DNA from: Lobosporangium transversale
Taxonomy: Eukaryota; Mortierellomycota; Mortierellomycetes; Mortierellales; Mortierellaceae
DNA length: 64,000 nt
Assembly: GCF_002105155.1 (NCBI RefSeq)
Contig: NW_019029021.1
Span: 310,001-374,000 of the forward strand
Direction: 5' to 3'
The position numbers and the translations under genes were made by a program. Numbering within the stretch: position 1 is the first letter of the stretch; every line of letters starts with the position of its first letter. Of this stretch, positions 24,723 through 36,783 are shown in pieces. Under the pieces are notes generated by a model. That model made no database searches. It had not been told where the DNA came from and saw only the letters and a program-made list of their open reading frames with translations.

Positions 24723-25235
24723 ATATACTGGCCTTCGATCCTTAATAATATACCTCTGACCATAGTGAATTTTAAAAATAAATAAATAAAAAAAAAATTG
24801 GACACATATGGAGTTGAAGGGTAACACTAGGATGTACTGATATGGAGCAGGAGACAAATGAATCCGACCGGTCGGTGCACTCCGGGTGGCTGTCAACATG
24901 CAGCACCCTGCGCCATTTGCTCATTCCTCCGCTGCGCAATTTCTATTCACTGCAGAAAGTCGGGATATTTAGTAAAATGAAACCCTGGCAGATCATATCC
25001 GGAACATCCAAATTAAGCATCTCCATTTCCCACGTTGCATTCAGATATAAATGGAAGCATGGACAAACTGTTTTCCTTCGATTGTCTTTCTCTCTCTCAC
25101 TACCTTCACTTGTGAAATATACAGCTACATTCCTAATTTTTCTCAAAAAAGCCATTACACTATACCCTTGCACAACCTTCCAGGAGCTGGTCCCTATTTT
25201 TTTCATTCTCCATTTATAATATAATATTAAACACT
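24723..25235. other. Intergenic, no gene seen
   Basis: About 510 bp. It contains the 3' end of the NTF2-like gene (A-rich near 24770-24797) and the promoter of the small membrane protein gene, with a CT-rich stretch near 25083-25105. Open frames at 24842-25219 on either strand lack support. Confidence 0.5.
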
Positions 25236-25711
25236 ATGCGTCTGATCAAGCAAAACATGGATGATGCAGCAGCAACAGAAGCCATGCGTGGTGGTGCTAT
25301 TGGTGCTCTCAAGTATTGCACCGTGGCTTTGTTTGTAGGAGGAGTTCTTCAGGCAACCTGGCCCAGGTTTGCTGCAATCCGACCTCCTCAGAAGGTGCTT
25401 GAAGCTTGAGACACTACCAATGCCAAGATAATGAATCGTGAAAACCATGATTCATTAACATAATGAAACTCCAATAATTCTTTTCAATCAAATAGGGTTG
25501 GCTCATGGTTGCTGCGTTCCTAGGAGGATTTGGAAACGGATCCGATACAACATTCACTAATTTTGAGCGACGTGATCGGGAAATGCAAATTCGAATCGCA
25601 GAGCAGAAACGCCATGATATTTTGTATGGAAGTGAGGAGGAGAGGCGAAAGGTATCAGCCACTAACGCGACTGCTGCTTCCTCCCTCTCATCATCATCGC
25701 AGGCAGCATAG
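25236..25711 (+). CDS. Small two-helix membrane protein, unknown
   Basis: Two exons, 25236-25394 and 25496-25711 (GTGCTT to AATAG, phase 0), give 124 residues. Two hydrophobic segments lie on either side of the splice junction: GALKYCTVALFVGGVLQATW and VGWLMVAAFLGGFG, linked by a short basic/Pro loop (RFAAIRPPQK). The C-terminal half is charged and helical (FERRDREMQIRIAEQKRHDIL) and ends in Ser/Ala repeats. The hairpin-plus-charged-tail layout resembles small mitochondrial inner-membrane proteins, but I do not recognise the family. It converges on the Ca2+/H+ exchanger gene with a 95-bp spacer. Confidence 0.6.
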
Positions 25712-25806
25712 AAAGCATCGATATCATTGAGTGTAATGGATAATTTTTCTTTGTCTTTAATATGTAAAATAAATAAATAAAAACCATTTATACTATGATG
25801 ACACGC

Positions 25807-27048
25807 TTAATTGTGTTCCACAAGTGCTCCTCCGGCTCCAACACCCTCACCATTTAAGGTTGTGTCCTCGCTAGGAATGATATGAAGGTGCGGATTATCA
25901 TAGAAGAATGCAATAGCACATATGACGAAGACCGCTAGCAATGCAATGCCCTCAAACCAGTTTGTTTCATGATCTGAGATAAGATAGTTGATTAACAAAA
26001 TGGAGCCTGACAAGATGACCACTTCCAATATTGTAAATCGGAAAGTCATTGGGACATCCATGATCCAACCAAGGAGCACCAAGATAGGGGTAACAAGCAG
26101 GGCAATTTGCATACAGGAGCCAACCATCAATGACACAGCCTTATCCATTCGATTAGCTCTGGCTTCCTTTATCGCAATGACCTCTTCTTGCAAGTCTGCG
26201 ATCAAGACAATTGGAAGTAAGATGAAGCCAACAAAGGAGTCGTTCAAATGAAGCTGTCTCCCTAGACTTTCAACAGCATGGACGAGAAAGTTGGCCGAGT
26301 ATATTTGAGCAGCCATCACAACAACAAAAGCAAAACCAGCGAACCAAAAGTGAGTGTGGCGTGTCTCGACCGTATGAGCTCCCTCGTGCTTGGCCTCGGG
26401 CGTGATCATAAAAGTACGGTGGAGAAGTTGATAGTAGAGGCAAATGCCATATAGCGCCAAGAGGATGATAGCCATGATCTTGGAGAGTGTGAGGATTCGA
26501 ATATCAACAAGCGTACGGATCTCCTGCGTTTGGATGTGGCGCTGGACTGGATCAGACAGCACGGGTCTCATATCTCTGTAAACTGAGGTCAAGGTCACAT
26601 CCAGGCCGATAGGGATAACATAGGCTATACAGGTTAGCATTAGGATGTGAACGCTTGTTTGGGTCGTTTCCTATTAAAGCGCAAAGCATTTGAACAAGAG
26701 TTACTAAAAATATCCCTGTAAAAAAAAAAGAAAAAAAAGATAGAATTGTTTACCAACCTTTTTCAGCTTTTGATGCTTGTTATGGATGCCTCCAACCAAG
26801 ATTGATATCCCCAACATCTGCAGTAACACGTTTTGTTAAGATTGGCTGGTGCACGATCGTTATCCTCAATAGCAATTGATAGAAGAAAAAATTTAAAGAC
26901 GCTTACCAAGAGTAGGTTGTTGAGGATGGCGCCGAGCATTGCTGCCTGAACTACGACAACCAAGCCTTTCTTGAGAGCGATAGCTGCGACAGCCAGCTCG
27001 ATGGAGCTGCTGGTCAACGCATCAAGCACGCTCACCACCCGCTGTTCC

Positions 27049-27079
<31 letters not shown>

Positions 27080-28006
27080 AGTTTGGAATATGACGACAGA
27101 TTGGAATTCCGAGAACAAAGATCCCGCTGCTAATCCAATTCTTACCGCTCCAAACTTGGGGACAAGCTCTTCCAAAGCAGCGCCTGCTGCTTTGCCGAGA
27201 TGCATCATCACTAATAGATTCAACCCAAAGATAACCCAGTTGGCTGCTAGGCTCAACTCAGGACCATGGGCTGCACCCGCACCATGATCAGCTCCAGCTT
27301 TGGACAGCATGACATACTTTAGCCCTCCAAACTCTAAGGCTGCATGAGATATAGTGTTGTTGCCGTCTGCATTGCCATGTGATAGCTCCATCTCATGCTT
27401 TGCCCGAGCTGTTAATACGATTGGTATCGTCCATGCTGGTACAATCAATGTAATAAGAAAGAACCTCCGGAAGAATGTATTGATAGCATGCATATTTTCC
27501 TTAACAGTTCTGTAGGGGAAAAGGTGACGATCCACTCGTTGGCCAAGTGCATGGTCCATCTGAGTTGATGTATGATCTGAATTACTCTTTTCCATTTCAT
27601 CTTTGCCACTTGCATTCTTATTCTCGTCGCCATTTTCAATATTCTCTCCCTTGAAGCTACTTAGTTTGTTATTATCGTCCTGGTCGATATGTGAGAGTTC
27701 AACAGCCGGTTGAAATTTCTCATCCTTCAGACTTAATTCAGGTGCAGCGTTTATGTTTCGTTCTTCTGGTGTGGACTGATCCTTGAAGAGAACATGACGG
27801 CGACGCACAGCATTATCGGTATGGTTCTTCTGGTCGTGTGTGGGTATCGATATTGTTGAGTCGCCAGATAACATGTTGTCCCCATTTGTAGCCGAACTGC
27901 TGTGTGGTTGAGAATAGGTTAGAGGCTGTGAAAGAGGAGGCGGAGAAGGTGAAGATGCGACTGCGTGGGCATCATTTTTGCTATTGATAGAAGATGAATG
28001 CAACAT
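25807..28006 (-). CDS. CAX-family Ca2+/H+ exchanger (VCX1-like)
   Basis: Four exons on the minus strand: 28006-27146, 27041-26907, 26817-26758 and 26670-25807, all phase 0; about 640 residues. CAX proteins export Ca2+ into the vacuole in exchange for protons. The N-terminal ~170 residues are polar, Ser/Asp/Lys-rich and probably cytosolic. The first exchanger motif reads SIELAVAAIALKKG followed by QAAMLGAILNNLLL, and the second repeat SANFLVHAVESLGRQLHL to VLIADLQEEVIAIKEARANRMDKAVSLMVG, with many membrane segments. The classical GNAVE core of the first repeat is SSSIE here, so ion selectivity may differ. Several His-rich loops (HGAGAAHG, HTHFW) are present. A 29-nt T tract in the sense strand abuts the acceptor of exon 2. 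It lies 95 bp tail-to-tail from the small membrane-protein gene. Confidence 0.85.
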
Positions 28007-28203
28007 GGTCTCCGTCTTCCTTGACGAAGGTCACTAAGGAAAAAATGCTGTCGTAAATGAAGAGGTAAAAGAAAGAGAGAGGAGAGAAGGGTCCATGAAA
28101 TATGGAGACAGCAAAATATTGGATATTTTACATCAGTGCACAATTATTATTTTTTTCTTTTTTCAATATTTCCGCGATATTTATTATGCTTATTGACTAT
28201 GCT

Positions 28204-29062
28204 CTACCTATGCTTGCTGGTAGATCCCTGGTATGTCGGGTCCTGACTAGGATAGCTAAAATCGGATTTACTGCCAGGAGGTGGAGGTGGACCGGCTTGA
28301 AGCGCGTCCATGACCGCTGCGGGTGAAGGTGCAATTTCTCCTTTCTGTTCACTCCTGGCACCTACTGGTCGTGGCTTCGCCCATGACACCTTCAGGAGAG
28401 CTCCCTGAAGATTAACGCCTCCTCCAGCCTTCTCGAACGCCAATTCCGCTCCTGCTCTTGTCGTGAAATTAATGAAGGCACAATTTGACTTGTGTACAAC
28501 AACAATTGACTTGATCTCCCCAAATACATAGAAAAATCCTCTCAAATCAGGCTCTGTAACTGATTCTGTCACACCTGTGATAAATAGTGAGGTCTGGGTA
28601 AACCATAGGATAGTCATAGTTAATATTAATATATCTGGTTAGAAAGTATATACATATAAAGACTTCTTGGGAGCTGAATTATGTAACTTACAATGGTCTT
28701 GTCTTCGGGTGTCGAAGCTTGCCTTCCTGCACCACCAGCCCTTGGCCCTGCTAAAATTTTTCTAGCTACAGGGTCGTTGGTGCCATAGTAGCGATCCTTG
28801 ATATTCTGATGCTTCAGCTCCCCCTCTTGAGGCATTTCATGACGATATGGACATTCTGCCCCACGTGTACAGTTTCCCTTCACGAAAAATGAGCATATAT
28901 GCTGACGATTACGCCTATAATAGGGGTCCTTTCTCTGTAGTTTTTTTAGCATTTCACGCCCTGCCGACTCTGCTTTCCCAAAGTTTCCTGATCCAAGCCC
29001 ATCATCATTATTCTGAAACTAAATGGCCATTACAATGATACAATCTTTGTTATTTGGTATAG

Positions 29063-29103
<41 letters not shown>

Positions 29104-29727
29104 GAGGCGAACTGTTTGCATTTGAGTGAACATACATGAGCATCCATGTTTTGAGCAAAGTATTCTTTGTTGACGTCAGATCGAGGCGCATTATCCTCTA
29201 GGCCAAGGGCTGTATCACGAACTTGGACTGGCAGACCAAACTCTAGATCCAGTAGGCACGTTTGGCAAACATTCTTTACTTTAGAGCAGGTTTGACAAAT
29301 TTCTGTCTTTTTGAAACGCATGCCAACTCCGGGGCACCAACGGAATACTGTGAATGGTCTGGTGCAGACTTTACACTCTTTCGCCTGAGACTGCTTGGTC
29401 TATATCAATATGCAGTCCATAACAAGGACCTATTAGTAAGCGGGTAGCCCTTGAGTCAGCGATCGAGGGCCTTTTGTTAGAGCAGCTGTGAAGCAACTTC
29501 AAGAGTTCAGCTTCTAGCGACATACCATGCGTAGATAGGGGTTGTCTCCGAGACAAGTCTCACAGAGGATAGGGAATTCCTAATGGAGCATAGTAAAAGG
29601 ATTGATGCTGGCAAAGGTAAGTGATGGACTTGGCTCATATGCATGACTCATTGATTTACAACAGTATCCTTGTTATTACCGATTCTTCCCAAGAGACTTT
29701 GTTAGGATCAGCTTTAATTTGTGCCAT
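28204..29727 (-). CDS. RBM22: Pre-mRNA splicing factor RBM22/Ecm2 (Cwf5)
   Basis: Five exons: 29727-29680, 29579-29526, 29390-29136, 29018-28692 and 28593-28204; 357 residues. RBM22/Ecm2 sits in the NineTeen-related complex of the activated spliceosome and contacts U6 snRNA. The N-terminal zinc-binding part reads [32 protein letters not shown] and [20 protein letters not shown]. Then come [12 protein letters not shown], a CCCH finger ([21 protein letters not shown]), [14 protein letters not shown], and an RRM ([33 protein letters not shown]). The C-terminus is Pro-rich. The acceptor of exon 4 could be six bases further in. Intron 3 contains a T24-A17 palindrome. Divergent from coilin across 204 bp. 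Confidence 0.92.
29063..29103. repeat. T24-A17 palindromic homopolymer pair in an intron
   Basis: Twenty-four T followed directly by seventeen A within intron 3 of the RBM22 gene; same layout as the tract at 21518-21554. Confidence 0.9.
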
Positions 29728-29931
29728 GGTTGGTGGTAAGATGTGAGGAAGTGTAAATGTGTAAATGTGCGAATGAAGAGCATTGCAGGGATGCATACAT
29801 TATAAGGTGGCGCAGTGGCTTATTTCCTAAGTAACAATGAACATGTGTGAAGGGTTCAAGGTCGCTGTTGTCTTTTGGTCTGAACATGACATCCTTCAAC
29901 TTTCACTGCTGAAGACGCAATCCTTTCTACC
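29728..29931. promoter_or_regulatory. Shared divergent promoter of RBM22 and coilin genes
   Basis: A 204-bp spacer between two start codons facing away from each other. Two nuclear RNA-metabolism genes are therefore likely transcribed from one bidirectional promoter. No named motif was identified. Confidence 0.45.
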
Positions 29932-31959
29932 ATGCGAATCCGTCTCGCTTTCGAAGATCCGTTGCCACGATACAAGTGTTGGTTCGAAGTTCCTAGTTCG
30001 TGTTCAACGATCCGCGATCTTCAAAAGGCGATCAGGAAGGGCTTCAAGCTGGATCAGTATTGCAAAACAACCCGTCTGGACTTGGATGGATTCTTTCTTC
30101 TGCCGGCTTCAACAATTGCTGGGCTTATCAAGGACGATGACCTTTTACAGTATGCTTTTTGCTGATGCTAAAAAATGGCAGCTTTTCAAAGAAAAAAAAA
30201 AAGTCGCTGTTAACAATTTTTTTTTTTTTTTTTTTTTTTTAATAGAGTGAGGATCAGAAGAAAATGTGATAATTTACCACCGCGTTCTTTGCCCGCTGCA
30301 GGTAAGATCAGTAATATCGGCAAGCATGTCATTATGGAAGAAAACAACCCTCTATGCTTTTATTGAATATCTCTCGTTTTACAATAAAGGTGGCAAGAAA
30401 CGCTCAATAGAGGAGGCGGAGTTACTTTATCAAGATTCAAAAACAGCAAAAAGAAGAGCGCACATGGGGAAAGAAGTACCTACACGTAAATCATCGCAGA
30501 GTATACGGCCGCGACCTGGACAGCCAAATCAAAAACAAAAGCAGCATACGGAATTGAACAGGAAACCATCAACACTTGTAAACTCTCAAGCGGTCAATGA
30601 TAAGCAGGAAAAAATTGATGACCAACAACGAACACAGTCGGATGAAGTAACTTTATCCATTAAGGGGAATGAAGCGAAGAAACCAGCGACACCCTTCAAC
30701 CAAAAGAAACCTGAAAAAACTATTAACAGTTTGAACAACAAAAAAGTACAAAATATTTCTGCGAAACCCAAGAATGGGACTTCCGAAGCAGACTCAAGTG
30801 CATCGGAGGGCGATGTTTCCGACGACACTGACAGTAATAACACCGGTAATGGAAATGACCTGAATATAACCATTGCAATACCCTAAATATAAAAATAACC
30901 CTTCGGATTCCAAAGTGAACAGAAAAATTCATATAAATCTTTTAACTACTCAGTGAAACCCCTTGTTAAGGTAGTCCCTGGAAGCGGATCTAAGCAAACG
31001 AAGGCCAGGAATGCACGTCGAAAGTTGCAAAAGGTTTTGGCGGCATCGGCTCAAGCCACTACGAATTCACATAGTCTTCATGATGTCCAGAGCCAAGATC
31101 GAGAGAGTATACAAACGACAGTATGCACACCTTCTCGACCAACAGTCAGCTCCAATGTACATACCCAGCCGTCGCCAAAGATTGTCATGACGACCGTTGA
31201 TCTGCAAGACCACGATATTATCCATAAAAAACAGAAAGCAACGACACCTAAAAAGAACGTTTCCTTTGGCAAGAAGGCTGCTGGCGATGCACATGGGATG
31301 TCAGATCCAGTACCAACACAAACCATCTTAAAATCGAATACCCCTAACAATGCCAGCTCCATAATGCCTGCAAAAGAAGACGAGGCAGATTTAGAATTAC
31401 CATTACGGATTTATGCGGATCTTCCTAGACAAGAAGGTCCTCTATGTATTGGAGACATCATCGCATATAAGGTTTGTCAAAGAGAAAACTCCGATGAGCG
31501 ATTAAACCATTATGATGAGTTTTGTACGAACTCAAGTATTCACTACGCTTACTATTTGCATCGCGGGCATAGACGTTGGAGATCGGTCCCTCATACAATC
31601 CAATCATCTCGGAATTCAAGGTTGGCAGGATGAAGCTACTCTTTCGATTGTCATTATACCTTTGCATTGTTGTACGCTAGAGAAGTAGCTGATACTTTAC
31701 TATTATTGCTCAATCTTTTGTACATCTCTAGGAAGCAACAGTAATTGGGCTTTCAGAGTCAGGGACAGTTGCCGAGGTGCAGCTAGATCGCAGGTTTAGG
31801 GCCTCATTTGAGGTGGATGGTGATGGCCAACCCATCCTAGGCAAGTTCGATGTCTATGATGAAGATGCAGTAGAGCGCGCTAGACAGGGTATTGCGTCTT
31901 TGGACGTCCTAAGCCTTGCAGATTGCCGCCTCATATCTAGAAGCAAAGTGGATTCTTAG
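29932..31959 (+). CDS. COIL: Coilin homolog
   Basis: Six exons: 29932-30149, 30246-30301, 30390-30845, 30954-31471, 31573-31620 and 31732-31959; 507 residues with matching phases. Coilin is the scaffold of Cajal bodies, where snRNPs mature. The N-terminal domain reads RIRLAFEDPLPRYKCWFEV, IRDLQKAIRKGF and LDLDGFFLLPASTIAGLIKDDDLLQV, matching the coilin self-association fold. The middle is low-complexity, rich in Lys/Ser/Gln, with acidic runs (EGDVSDDTDSN). The C-terminal Tudor-like domain is split by small exons: GDIIAYK, TLEIGPSYNPIISEFK (a 48-bp exon), then EATVIGLSESGTVAEVQLD. The tiny exon is supported by phase and by similarity to coilin. Intron 1 carries a 23-T tract. Coilin is missing from budding yeast. 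Confidence 0.85.
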
Positions 31960-32915
31960 GACGTCATCTCTATCTATCTGAAATAAAAGAAAAGGACAGT
32001 CTTGTCTCTAAAGATTGCTGTGGTTGTTGATTGAAAACAATATATATATGTTACCGTTTCAGTAAATTGTTCAAAATTATTATTTTGCGCCACAGCAACG
32101 GGATGTGCTCAACCGCGATACGGTTGTAGCGGAAAATATCGCTGATCCAGGTTCTGTTTCAAAGAAAGCTGACAAAGCACAGGAGTGCCAACCAGTGTAA
32201 CAGGAATCTGTATAAACAGTAATTGGAGGAGACAGCATTAGCAGTAACTGTGATACTCGGAACCAATTGATCTTTGCTGTTTTACAATAAAAGAAATTGA
32301 ATGTGAAAAAAAAAAAAAAAAAAAAAAAAACTATTGGGCGAAGTTTCTGAAATAAGAAAAGGAGTTTCAAATGAAGAATGAGAGCATGCTATGCATCACA
32401 AGGATGGAATGTTCAAAAAAGGAGAGTCCGCATGGGCCAAGCAAATTGGTTCTATGGCCTAATATATACTTTATATATCCATTTATCCATTTTCAATCTT
32501 TAATCAGGTTGGATAAACAAGGCAGCAGCTGATGAATGGATGGGTAGATGAACAGATGAATAGGGGGTGAGTTGTTTTAATGAACTGAAAGTATGTACAA
32601 AAGTGTCATTTGTCCAAAGAAGCTGGATCGCGTGTGAGAGATATTCTTACTGTCCAGAAATTAGTGGCATGGCCAAACAAGTGTTTCACCGGATCTTTTT
32701 TTGTTTTTGGACAAACAATTACATATTACAATTACATACACATGCACGCACAAAGATCATCTCTCTCTCCCTTCCATTCTTCCCCCCTTTTTTTCTGCTT
32801 CCTTTTTCCCTTTTTCTCCTCTCTTCATTCTTCAACTCCCTCTTCCGAAACAATAAAAAAAGATTTTCCTTGACGTTCCTTTTTTCATTTTTCATTTATT
32901 TCTTTTACTTAAACC
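31960..32915. other. Intergenic, no gene seen
   Basis: About 950 bp holding the coilin 3' region and the promoter of the next F-box gene, including a long CT-rich run near 32755-32910 just before the start codon. An A tract lies at about 32304-32330. The minus-strand frame at 32080-32370 is driven by that tract and is not supported. Confidence 0.5.
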
Positions 32916-35239
32916 ATGTTACAGATCAATCCGTTTGACATCCCAGAGATTTTAAATCGCATTCTCACTTGTACGTCGATCTTGAGTGCAAATGATCTGG
33001 CTCTGACTGCTTTGGTCAGCAAGTCATGGGCTCTTGCTTCAAGACGAGCATTGTGGCAAGACCTCGAACTTAATAGCGAGTCCTGGATCGATGTACATTA
33101 CAATAACTTGTATAAACAACTGATGCGCTACGGTCATTTTGTACGCGTACTCACATTGACAGACTGCGTAAGTACTCATGGCTATTCACCTTGGACGAAA
33201 CATATAGAAAACACATTGCTACCTTCCCCGTTCTAATAGACGATATCAACATTTAGGGTCCCGACAAGGCTCGGTTTTGTGAGTTAATGTGCATGATGAA
33301 AAACCTGCAGGTGGTTCTTTTGGATAGGCTCATGCTTCGTGGTCATGCCTCTATATTACAAGAGTCTCTCGACCTCTTGTTTTTCCCACAGCTATGTGTT
33401 CTCAAACTGCCATATATGATCTCGAGCTCTAGTGGTCCTGATATCCTGCTTAGGATCTGTAACTCTGCACATAAAATCCAGCGTCTGGAGTTAATGGACA
33501 GCGACTTTGATGGCAAAGCCCTTGCTCTCATCGAAGAAGCATGCCAATCACTTGTCTCCCTTGACTTGTCAAGAAACGAGGTGGTCACTCTGAACGAATC
33601 AATCACAAAGCATGTCGCAATGGACCAGGTAGAAGAGCATTGGCTAGGATCCAAGATACCAAATACATCACCAATAGTGGATACATCCTTCGGGCTATCG
33701 ACGAGAACACCTACATGTGGCAGTACTCAAAACTCCAATATGTTGCCCTTGACCCAAAAAATGACCGACGCCTCAAGTCCATTGGCTCTTCAGTCACGAC
33801 AGCATACACATGTTCACGAGTTTACGTCCCGGAAGCCGTCTGAACGTCATGAGTTTCAGGATTCACGCACACAATATGGAAACATACAGCGTTGTTGCAG
33901 ACCTAGCTTGCTGGAGATGCGGCAACCTTTTATGTACCTCGAAGAACTTAGTCTTGTATTTTGCCTTGGGATCACTAACAGTGATTTCCAAACACTTTTT
34001 CAGTCATTTCACGGCAAGAATCTTCGGTCATTGGATCTTCAATTCACAAATATCGAGGATTCAGGCCTTGAAACATTGGCTGACGCCTTGACGATGCGAT
34101 GCACACATCCAACATTACAAAGTATAAAGTACACTGGCATCACTTGTGTCAATGTGAGCTTTTGCAGTAAAATTACAGCGCGCGGAATAAATGCATTAGT
34201 TAAGGGATGCCCTCAACTGCTAGAGCTTGAGTTCTTGAGTTGTGACTCTGTTTCTGCAGAGTGCTTTCAAAATACAATGCCATGGGCCTGTGCTGGGCTC
34301 AAGCGACTCGAGTTTACAGTTCATCCTAGAGTACTATTTCTGGATCAATCCATCAAAAATAAGGACACAGTCAATCGACGGCTCAGTACCACAGTGTCAG
34401 AAGAAGAAGGGGGGTCAGCAGCAGCAGTAGCAAAGAACCATGACCCTACTCCTTATAGGACTATCAATCAAGGCGACCAACAGTCTCAGATGACGGCTCA
34501 GCATCAGAAGGGCAATTTGTTACAACGAGCACATCATGGTATTTTAAAAATTCATAAACAGTGTACTCAAAGAAAAGAAGACATTCAGCCGAACGATAAA
34601 GAATCAATACTCAGTGATTACTACGCCATGTTTAGGCAGATCAAACTTCTCACGGAGTTGCAATCACTGCAGATATTCAACAGTCCAGCACTGAACACTA
34701 CGAACAATGCAGGAAGTCTACCAGAAGAGTATTCAGTTCCTGAGGGCCCGCATATCCAACAGAACTGGGATCCTACACTAGAAGGCGCCATGAGTACTGA
34801 AGAGGATCTGCAGGAGACCAATGGTGGAGGTCGAAACATCATCGATGGCGAACTACGCGATGCGCAAAATATGCAAGATAGTAATTCTGATAGTGGTCCA
34901 AGTTTAGGGCACCCTTTTTTCCATAAAAACAAGATAGCTATGGCCCCGTTACTTATTGCTGGAAGCGTGTCCAATTCAAGCATCTGCCCGTTCTCGTTTC
35001 GGATGGGTCTCAAAGCACTGGGTCGGCTGAAGAAATTACAGACACTTACGTTTTATGAGCGCTCAAATGTGGTCTTTGGACCCTCAGAGATGCGATGGAT
35101 TGGCAAAACATTCCCTCAGCTGTCGGTATTGCAATTACGGGGTGCTATCGAGGCCCCGGACAAATCTTTTGAGCGCTTAAAGAAGGTACAGCCAGGAATT
35201 CAACTCCAGGTGTGTCCGTTATTTGATAACCCTTCATAA
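32916..35239 (+). CDS. F-box / leucine-rich-repeat protein
   Basis: Two exons, 32916-33167 and 33257-35239 (GTAAGT to TTTAG, phase 0), encode 744 residues. The F-box region reads INPFDIPEILNRILTCTSI then LALTALVSKSWALASRRALWQDLEL. LRR-like segments follow (KIQRLELMDSDFDGKALALIEEA, LRSLDLQFTNIEDSGLETLA, GCPQLLELEFLSCDSV). Low-complexity inserts occur at about residues 205-290 and 455-620. Likely an SCF substrate receptor; target unknown. It is the third F-box gene in 32 kb, consistent with an expanded family. A pyrimidine-rich leader directly precedes the start codon. Confidence 0.8.
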
Positions 35240-35423
35240 TAAAGTCACAAAAAAAGCCACTTCATTTTACACCTTTTGCTTCGAAGAAAGAAATGCGAAA
35301 TTACAGGTCATTCCTTCCTTGTTCCATCAATTACTCGTGATTTAGGCTCTAACACTAACAATCAGACGCATCGAAAATCAGCAGCACATTCTTTTCTTTT
35401 GCATCAACAGTTGAAAGAATCTC

Positions 35424-35970
35424 ATGGAGGTTGATCCATTCGAGGCACGTCTTGAATTCCGTGGCTTGCTTGGCAGACTTAATGCTTCACAGCATTCGAT
35501 CCAGAAGGTCGGGAACTTCGCCATGAGGAATAAGAACCTTCATGAGGATCTTTACAGTTGTATTATTGAGGAGCTAGAGCAGGTGAGAGCCGATTCATTA
35601 GGGCTATTTATTGAATGTATGCTTGCTTCACCTTTGCACTGTAGCTTTTGCTTGCCCATCAAAGTCGATTCTCTCAGAGTATGATTGGAAAAGCAATAAA
35701 GGAAAATGAGCAATCTAGATACGAGGAAGAGCTATTGGGAGACTATCGGCTACAACACAGACTTGCTTTACTTTGAGTACACCATCGCAATGAAGTATTT
35801 AGTTATATCGCATACAAGGTTCATTCGATTACGAGGCGTATTCACACTCTTTACATGCAGCTCTCCTGCGTGCTCTTCGTTGAATAAAAATGCTTATGTA
35901 TGCGAGATCCTCATTGGAGTTGAATATATCATAGACCATCGAAGGCATTTTTGTTTACATGTGTCTCGTC

Positions 35971-36005
<35 letters not shown>

Positions 36006-36532
36006 TCAGCGTCTGTGGACCTTATCTACCTTATTTGTTGCTTCTCAATCTTATTCTCATGTGGCCGGCTTTGATTTTTGGCTCTCATACCCTTGTCCCT
36101 TGCAATTTTTTTCTTCTTCTTTGCTTTTGGAACAGTGAAGCTTTATCAATGTATGTAAATGTAACTAAGGATTATATATGAAAAGCATGATATTTATATC
36201 TATTTCTTTTATCAATTTTATTCAAGACGCCTTCTATCAACACCAAAATGAATATATTTTATGTTCTCGACTCCATATGTCACCAGAGCCACAAGGCAGG
36301 CTTTTCAGGATATATGGATCTTATTCAAAGAAATCTGCACAAGATAATCGAGTGCGTTACTCCAAGCGGGCCAAAAGGCAACGTGAATGTCGCAGGGACG
36401 AAAAAGGTGAGCAAGCTACCAAGAAACCAAGGAATGGTTTTCATATCATCCAACCTGAATATGATTAAATTAATATTTATTGTCACAAATGGAGGCCTTG
36501 TCAAACAATTGATTTTTTTTTTTTTTTTTTAA

Positions 36533-36569
<37 letters not shown>

Positions 36570-36752
36570 TATTTTAGATTCTGGACTCCTGGCGGGCAAA
36601 ACGTCTGTTTAACGAAAGTGTGATTGATAAAGTGGAGAAGCCTCTTTTATCAAGGGACTTGGGGTAAGGCTTGATATCCATTATGAACAACGTATGCTTA
36701 TCAAGTTACATTGGATTCTGATAGTGCCTATGATATCTGTCCGTTTACTTGG

Positions 36753-36783
<31 letters not shown>

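Noticed and set aside
24842-25219. 125-codon open frame
   Set aside because: Composition looks noncoding and it lies in a promoter-like spacer; no recognisable domain.
32080-32370. Minus-strand 96-codon frame
   Set aside because: It depends on a poly-A tract translated as Phe repeats.
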